From NCBI RefSeq assembly GCF_031583145.1, contig NZ_CP134050.1, positions 2,989,501 to 3,053,500 of the forward strand: a DNA stretch of 64,000 nt, given 5' to 3'. A program made the translations under genes and the position numbers. The notes beneath the pieces are model-generated. The model was not told the DNA's origin. It saw only the letters and a program-made list of their open reading frames with translations, and did no database searches. Below, piece by piece: positions 59,628-64,000 of this stretch. This stretch comes from Brevibacillus brevis. GTDB taxonomy: Bacteria; Bacillota; Bacilli; Brevibacillales; Brevibacillaceae. How positions within the stretch are numbered: the first letter of the stretch is position 1; each line of letters starts with the position of its first letter.

Positions 59628-60764
59628 ATGAAAGCCGTGACGTACCAAGGGATTAAGAACATCGCGGTCAAAGAAGTCCCGGATCCGAAGATCGAAAAGC
59701 CGGACGACATGATTGTCAGGCTCACGAGCACCGCAATTTGCGGGTCGGATTTGCATTTGCTGCATGGAATGATCCCCAATCTGCATGAAGACTATATTAT
59801 TGGACATGAGCCGATGGGCATCGTGGAAGAAGTGGGTCCCGGCGTGACCAAGCTGAAAAAGGGCGACCGTGTCGTCATTCCATTCAATATCGCCTGCGGA
59901 GAGTGCTTTTATTGTAAAAACCATTTAGAGAGCCAATGCGACAATTCCAACCAGAACGGAGACATGGGCGCGTTTTTCGGCTATACAGGCACGACAGGCG
60001 GTTATCCCGGAGGTCAAGCGGAGTATTTGCGGGTGCCCTTTGCCAACTTCACCCATTTTAAGGTGCCGGACGACTGTGAAGTAGAGGACGAAAAGCTGTG
60101 CCTGATTGCAGATGCCATGACAACGGCTTTTTGGAGCGTGGATCATGCTGGCGTCAAAAACGGCGATACGGTGATTGTCCTGGGCTGCGGGCCGGTTGGC
60201 CTTCTCGCCCAAAAGTTTTGCTGGCTGAAGGGCGCAAAGCGTGTGATTGCGGTCGACTACGTCGATTACCGCTTGCAGCACGCGAAGCGAACGAACCACG
60301 TGGAAATCGTCAATTTTGAACAAGAGCAAAATATCGGGAACTACTTGAAAGAAATGACGCAAGGGGGCGCGGACGTCGTCATCGACGCCGTGGGCATGGA
60401 TGGAAAAATGTCCGATCTGGAGTTCCTCGCGAGCGGCCTGAAACTGCAGGGAGGCGCATTGGGGGCCGTGATCATCGCTTCACAAGCCGTGCGCAAGGGA
60501 GGAACCATCCAGATTACCGGCGTTTATGGCGGGCGATACAACGGGTTTCCGCTCGGTGACATTATGCAGCGCAATATTACCATTCGCTCCGGACAAGCCC
60601 CGGTGATCCACTACATGCCGTACATGTATGAGCTCATCACGACGGGCAAGGTGGATCCGGGGGACATCATCACCCACGTGATTCCATTGAGCGAAGCAAA
60701 ACGCGGCTATGAGGTTTTCGACACGAAAACGGACAATTGCATCAAGGTCATTCTGAAACCGTAA
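59628..60764 (+). CDS. Zinc-dependent alcohol dehydrogenase, formaldehyde-dehydrogenase-like
   Basis: This 378-residue MDR enzyme has the catalytic-zinc motif CGSDLHLLHG...GHEPMG, the structural-zinc cysteines in IACGECFYCKNHLESQC, and the nucleotide site GCGPVGLLAQKFCW with a following Asp (AVDY) favouring NAD. The long insert after the structural zinc and the GGQAEYLRVPFANF segment place it with glutathione-independent formaldehyde dehydrogenases. GGGGGAGGAA precedes ATG 59628. It is flanked on both sides by coat-protein pairs in one apparent operon, suggesting a role in spore coat chemistry or aldehyde protection. Confidence 0.88.
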   Translation: MKAVTYQGIKNIAVKEVPDPKIEKPDDMIVRLTSTAICGSDLHLLHGMIPNLHEDYIIGHEPMGIVEEVGPGVTKLKKGDRVVIPFNIACGECFYCKNHLESQCDNSNQNGDMGAFFGYTGTTGGYPGGQAEYLRVPFANFTHFKVPDDCEVEDEKLCLIADAMTTAFWSVDHAGVKNGDTVIVLGCGPVGLLAQKFCWLKGAKRVIAVDYVDYRLQHAKRTNHVEIVNFEQEQNIGNYLKEMTQGGADVVIDAVGMDGKMSDLEFLASGLKLQGGALGAVIIASQAVRKGGTIQITGVYGGRYNGFPLGDIMQRNITIRSGQAPVIHYMPYMYELITTGKVDPGDIITHVIPLSEAKRGYEVFDTKTDNCIKVILKP

Positions 60765-60791
60765 ACCGATGAGAAGGGGGGGAGCACCGCG

Positions 60792-60986
60792 ATGGCCTAC
60801 GGATTGCACGAGCAGCTGGAGGTGCACGAGATTGCCGCATTCAAGACCCTTTGCATGACCAAGTCCAAGACGATGCAAGCTTTGGTATCGGATGAAGCGC
60901 TCCGACAAATTCTCGCGGACGATGTGGCAGTGTCTACACGTCAGCTTCAGGAGCTGGACACGATTTTGTCAAAAGCGACTACATAG
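60792..60986 (+). CDS. Small spore coat-associated protein (second pair)
   Basis: This 64-residue helical protein, HEQLEVHEIAAFKTLCMTKS, is a shorter paralogue of the protein at 58986. GAAGGGGGGAG precedes ATG 60792. It lies between the dehydrogenase and the second CotF-type gene. Confidence 0.8.
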   Translation: MAYGLHEQLEVHEIAAFKTLCMTKSKTMQALVSDEALRQILADDVAVSTRQLQELDTILSKATT

Positions 60987-60998
60987 GAGGAAGTAGCG

Positions 60999-61292
60999 AT
61001 GACTGGCATTCTTCAAAGTTTGGCCGGTATGGGTGGTCTGACAGATCAGGTAGTGGCCATGGACTTGCTGATCTCGGCAAAGTCTGGCGTGAGGAATTAT
61101 GCAATGGCGATCACCGAGACCGGCTCGCCGGAGATCAAAGCCACACTGGCGAAGCATTTGGACGAGGCAATTGACCTTCACGAAAAAATCAGCACGTATA
61201 TGATCGAGCGGGGCTGGTATCACCCCTGGAATGTGGACGAGCAGATCAAGCTGGACCAGCAAAATATTCAAACCGCATTGAATTTGCCATGA
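60999..61292 (+). CDS. CotF-family spore coat protein (second pair)
   Basis: This 97-residue protein has VVAMDLLISAKSGVRNYAMA, KHLDEAIDLHEKISTYMIER and GWYHPWNVDEQIKLD, matching the CotF core of the protein at 59245 without its tail. TAGGAGGAAG precedes ATG 60999. It is the last gene of the coat cluster; a terminator begins at its stop codon. Confidence 0.85.
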   Translation: MTGILQSLAGMGGLTDQVVAMDLLISAKSGVRNYAMAITETGSPEIKATLAKHLDEAIDLHEKISTYMIERGWYHPWNVDEQIKLDQQNIQTALNLP

Positions 61293-61315
61293 AGCACCTC
61301 ACGGGGTGCTTTTTT
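61292..61315 (+). terminator. Rho-independent terminator of the coat cluster
   Basis: AAGCACC at 61292-61298 and GGTGCTT at 61305-61311 pair around a short loop, followed by TTTT. Confidence 0.88.
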
Positions 61316-61409
61316 CTTTTGGGAGTTCTCCCGATTCATATGGAGTTCACATTGGCATAGTAAGTTGATTTCGGGAAACAAAAGTGTGAGAAATTGGGAG
61401 GAGAATCCA

Positions 61410-62783
61410 ATGAAAAAAGTCATATTGCGTATCGTTCTTTATTTGGCCATGGTAGTTCTCGTCGTAGGCGGAAGTGGAGTCCTCGGCTATATCGCCGAGC
61501 AAAAAGCGTATTGGTACGCCTTTCGTCAGGAGCCAGTCCCTTTGGGGTTGCAGCCGATTTCGATCCCGAAATACGATCCGAAGAAGCCGACAGCGGCGGT
61601 TCTGTTGGGAAGCGCATCGACTGAAGTTTTCGATTTTATGGTGCCGTACGAAATGCTCGCCATGACAGAAGCTTACAACGTGTACGCTGTAGCTCCCACC
61701 AAGAGTGTGACGCCGCTCACTGGCGGACTCGACCTGATGCCGCATTATACGTTTGACGAAATGGATCAACTGTTGGGCAAGAGTCCGGATCTGATCGTCC
61801 TTCCCTACATGCCGCTCGGTGATCCGGAAAAATATCAGCCGGTGCGACAGTGGATTCAAAAGCACTCCCACACCTATATCCTGAGCATCTGCGGGGGTGC
61901 GATCAATCTGGCTGATTCAGGCTTGCTGAAGGGCAAATCATCCACGGTCCATTGGCAGTACTTCGATCAGACCAAACGCTTTTTCCCGGAGACGAATTGG
62001 ATCCGAGATCAGCGGTATGTAATCGGTGCCGAGAAGATGGTTTCTTCGGCTGGTCTGACATCCGGGATAGATGCCACCCTCTATGTCATCTCCAAGCAAC
62101 TGGGGGAGGATAAGGCCAAACAAATCGCTGAGACATTGAAATACCCGTCCTACCACTTTGTTCAACACCCGCAAGTCGATCCCTATTCCATTGATGGGAA
62201 CGAAATCGTTTATTTGCTGAATCAAGCCTTCCAATGGAACAAGAAAAACATAGGTGTCCTCCTCTATGACGGCATGGATGACGGGGAGCTGTCTACAATC
62301 TATGATACGTATGCCGCGTCTGGTACATCGAGGGTGATCTCGCTCGCTGAAACGGTTCAACCCATCGTGACCAAGCATCATCTGAATTTGATTCCCAAAT
62401 ACGCAATGAAAGAAGCACCGGACCTGGATCGACTGATCGTCCCGGGCAAAGAGGCGGAGGCATTGGCGGCGGGGGCTGTGAAACAATGGAGGGAAAAAGC
62501 AGGGGCAACGAAGCCGGAATTTTTGCATCAAGGCTCGGCTGACCGATTCATGTTCGATGCTCCCCTTGAGGATTTGGCTAGGCAAGAGGATCAACTGACA
62601 GCCAAGTATGGGACCAAACGGCTTGAATATCGAGCGAATTCCTTGCGTTTCGAGGGGATGCCATTCTCTGTGGAATCGTTCGGTGTACCTCTACTGCTTG
62701 CTATTTCTGCGCTCGCAGCAGCCTTCCTGATTGAACGACGGTTTATCGGGAAGGATGGCAGGCAGATGGCAAGCCAGAAGTAA
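61410..62783 (+). CDS. Membrane-anchored DJ-1/PfpI (GATase1-like) protein
   Basis: This 457-residue protein has an N-terminal helix (residues 2-28, IVLYLAMVVLVVGGSGVLGY), an extracytoplasmic DJ-1/PfpI domain (about 50-240) with the nucleophile-elbow Cys in ILSICGGAINLAD, then a second, degenerate PfpI-like domain (about 265-360, IGVLLYDGMDDGEL...DRLIVPG) without the cysteine. A C-terminal helix follows (LLLAISALAAAFLIE). AraC-type GlxA regulators use this domain as a sensor, but no HTH exists here. GGGAGGAGAA precedes ATG 61410. The role is unknown; amidase, chaperone or sensor functions are possible. Confidence 0.8.
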   Translation: MKKVILRIVLYLAMVVLVVGGSGVLGYIAEQKAYWYAFRQEPVPLGLQPISIPKYDPKKPTAAVLLGSASTEVFDFMVPYEMLAMTEAYNVYAVAPTKSVTPLTGGLDLMPHYTFDEMDQLLGKSPDLIVLPYMPLGDPEKYQPVRQWIQKHSHTYILSICGGAINLADSGLLKGKSSTVHWQYFDQTKRFFPETNWIRDQRYVIGAEKMVSSAGLTSGIDATLYVISKQLGEDKAKQIAETLKYPSYHFVQHPQVDPYSIDGNEIVYLLNQAFQWNKKNIGVLLYDGMDDGELSTIYDTYAASGTSRVISLAETVQPIVTKHHLNLIPKYAMKEAPDLDRLIVPGKEAEALAAGAVKQWREKAGATKPEFLHQGSADRFMFDAPLEDLARQEDQLTAKYGTKRLEYRANSLRFEGMPFSVESFGVPLLLAISALAAAFLIERRFIGKDGRQMASQK

Positions 62784-62913
62784 CCCCGGCGACGTTTACC
62801 TTCCTTCTTCCCTCATGAGCTTCACCGTGGTTCAAAGGAAGGGCGTCAACCTTGATGCTGCCTGAGGGCGAAAAGCCCCTGGAGAGTGCGATCGACTCAC
62901 TGCCCATTCGGAA

Positions 62914-62948
62914 GGAAACACGCTATCCATCGTTGAATGCGTGTTTCC
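62914..62948. other. Hairpin between convergent genes
   Basis: GGAAACACGC at 62914-62923 and GCGTGTTTCC at 62939-62948 form a perfect 10-bp stem between the DJ-1-like gene and the convergent SDR gene. It lacks a clean T tract on either strand but may act as a shared terminator. Confidence 0.55.
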
Positions 62949-62981
62949 CTGTACAAAGGGCCAAATACTGGGGGAGGCTGA

Positions 62982-63746
62982 TTACAGATACGAGCCCCCG
63001 CTGGCATCAATACACTGGCCGGTGATCCAGCTCCCGTCCGGCGAGGCGAGAAATGCGGCAATGCTCGCGATGTCTTCTGGCTGTCCCCATCGGCCAAAAA
63101 CGGAGAAATTCGCACCGAACTGCCGCATATTCGGATCTTGGAGCATCCCCGCATTCATGTCGGTTTCCACAAATCCCGGGCAAATTGCGTTGACTGTGAT
63201 TCCGCGCTGTCCAAGCTGCTTGGCCAGCGTGAGTGTCAAACTATTGATCGCCCCCTTGGACATGCTGTAGGCGAGAATATCCGGAATCGCAATCCGGGTA
63301 GTTGCGGATGACGTGTTGATGATGCGCCCTCCATTCCTGAGCCGCGGCAATGCATGCTGGATCAGGAAGAACGGCGTTTTCGCGTTGACGGCCATCACTT
63401 GATCGTAAGCCGCCTCCGTCGTTTCCTCGATGGAGGACATCAGGGCTGCCCCCGCGTTGTTCACGAGGATATCCAACCGGTTTTCTCCCGTGCGCGCTTG
63501 CAATTCGGCATCAAGCGCCTCGTACAACGCCCCGATGCTTCCTTCGACGCGAAAATCAGCCCCCAATGCGAAAGCCGATCCGCCTTCCAGTTCGATGCGG
63601 CGAACCGTTTCGTCTGCAGCATCCCGATTGCTGCCGTAATGGACGGCGACCATCGCGCCTTCCTGCGCCATCCGCAACGCGATAGCGCGCCCCATTCCAC
63701 GACTGGCTCCCGTGACCAATGCGATTTTCCCTTGCAACATACTCAT
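62982..63746 (-). CDS. Short-chain dehydrogenase/reductase (SDR)
   Basis: This 254-residue classical SDR has TGASRGMGRAIALRMAQEG near the N-terminus, GADF near residue 62, LVNNAGAALM, a catalytic Ser in NTSSATTR, YSMSKGAINS with the active-site Tyr/Lys, and PGFVETDMNAGM. The cofactor loop and the HYGSNRDAA segment suggest NADP preference, as in FabG-like 3-oxoacyl reductases. GTGAGGAGCTG precedes ATG 63746. Substrate is unknown. Confidence 0.88.
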   Translation of the reverse strand: MSMLQGKIALVTGASRGMGRAIALRMAQEGAMVAVHYGSNRDAADETVRRIELEGGSAFALGADFRVEGSIGALYEALDAELQARTGENRLDILVNNAGAALMSSIEETTEAAYDQVMAVNAKTPFFLIQHALPRLRNGGRIINTSSATTRIAIPDILAYSMSKGAINSLTLTLAKQLGQRGITVNAICPGFVETDMNAGMLQDPNMRQFGANFSVFGRWGQPEDIASIAAFLASPDGSWITGQCIDASGGSYL

Positions 63747-63773
63747 GGATTCAGCTCCTCACAATCCGTTCTA

Positions 63774-63809
63774 GACGACTGCACAGCCTTCATGTGCATT
63801 TGAGTCGTC
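63774..63809 (-). other. Nested inverted repeat in the SDR leader
   Basis: GACGACT at 63774-63780 pairs with AGTCGTC at 63803-63809, and TGCACA at 63780-63785 with TGTGCA at 63793-63798. The elements lie 28-63 bases upstream of the SDR start, so they may be an operator or a leader hairpin. No regulator is adjacent. Confidence 0.4.
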
Positions 63810-63896
63810 CTGTAGATGGTTATATCATGGAGTCTGTTTTGAAATGTTGCTGCCATATTGCAAGGGGAGAAGCGGGAAATGCCATTCAAACATGAA

Positions 63897-63943
63897 AAGC
63901 AGTCCCTTTGCGGTACCACGACGCATGGGGACTGCTTGTTTTT
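63897..63943. terminator. Rho-independent terminator
   Basis: AAGCAGTCCC at 63897-63906 and GGGACTGCTT at 63928-63937 form a perfect 10-bp stem, followed by GTTTTT on the plus strand and by TTTTC on the minus strand. It probably ends the minus-strand gene entering from the right edge. Confidence 0.8.
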
Positions 63944-63948
63944 GGGCT

Positions 63949-64000
63949 TTACGAAGCGGATGTAGATTCCCCGCCAGTCGGTGCGGCTTTCCGATTCAGG
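63949..64000 (-). CDS. C-terminal end of an unidentified minus-strand gene (partial)
   Basis: On the minus strand a frame open to the window edge reads LNRKAAPTGGESTSAS and stops at 63951-63949, a few bases before a strong terminator. The Gly/Ser-rich tail is typical of a protein C-terminus, but too little is visible to name the family. Confidence 0.4.
   Translation of the reverse strand, partial: LNRKAAPTGGESTSAS

Noticed and set aside
1..64000. CRISPR arrays, tRNA, rRNA, prophage or replication-origin features
   Set aside because: I looked for direct-repeat arrays, cloverleaf structures, integrase/structural phage genes and DnaA-box clusters, and saw none. The only mobile element is the IS3-family copy.

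Overview
The window looks like the chromosome of an aerobic, endospore-forming Firmicute of the Brevibacillus/Paenibacillaceae type. Evidence for this is a gerA/gerB/gerC-like germinant-receptor operon, CotF-type spore coat genes, sporulation-type histidine kinases, strong AGGAGG ribosome binding sites, consensus TTGACA/TATAAT promoters and several rho-independent terminators. The genus is inferred from gene content only; there is no rRNA, tRNA or CRISPR array here.

Layout. 1-9,800: the end of a thioesterase gene, a tandem-HTH MerR regulator, an SDR, a MerR/MFS efflux pair whose pump gene is frameshifted, an ArsR/SRPBCC pair read from an apparently leaderless promoter, a Baeyer-Villiger-type monooxygenase, a GAF-LuxR regulator and a sigma-54 activator. 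9,826-14,739: a sigma-54-dependent operon for a complete 2-oxoacid dehydrogenase complex (E1alpha, E1beta, E2, E3), divergent from its likely activator. 14,891-27,389: a MocR regulator with an HpcH/HpaI aldolase, GNAT, PatB C-S lyase, membrane histidine kinase, aldehyde dehydrogenase, and a GAF/PucR-type regulator divergent from an MFS permease and an AbgB-like amidohydrolase.

27,451-45,512: an Amadori-product (fructosamine) catabolic island. It holds two FrlD-like sugar kinases, three SIS-domain deglycases (two close to FrlB, one divergent), one FrlC-like epimerase, two binding-protein/permease sets without their own ATPase, four GntR/HutC regulators, a HAD phosphatase and an MFS permease. 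Inferred route: import of glycated amino acids, phosphorylation at C6 by the kinases, cleavage to hexose-6-phosphate plus amine by the SIS enzymes, with epimerase and phosphatase widening the substrate range. AT-rich palindromes precede the first set and TGGTATATACCA-type palindromes precede the second.

45,593-47,007: an IS3-family element sitting exactly in the loop of the terminator behind the island. 47,033-52,457: an MFS exporter with a LexA-like box upstream, then the germination operon with a frameshifted gerB. 52,458-57,646: an ABC-F remnant, a kinase fused to an RsbR-like STAS module, LysR, DinB, a truncated hydrolase and a polysaccharide deacetylase. 57,764-64,000: an M42 peptidase, a coat-protein cluster built around a formaldehyde-dehydrogenase-like enzyme, a membrane-anchored DJ-1/PfpI protein, an SDR and the end of one more gene. 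Several remnants (crotonase, ABC-F, hydrolase) and two single-base frameshifts in homopolymer runs show either local decay or residual assembly errors.
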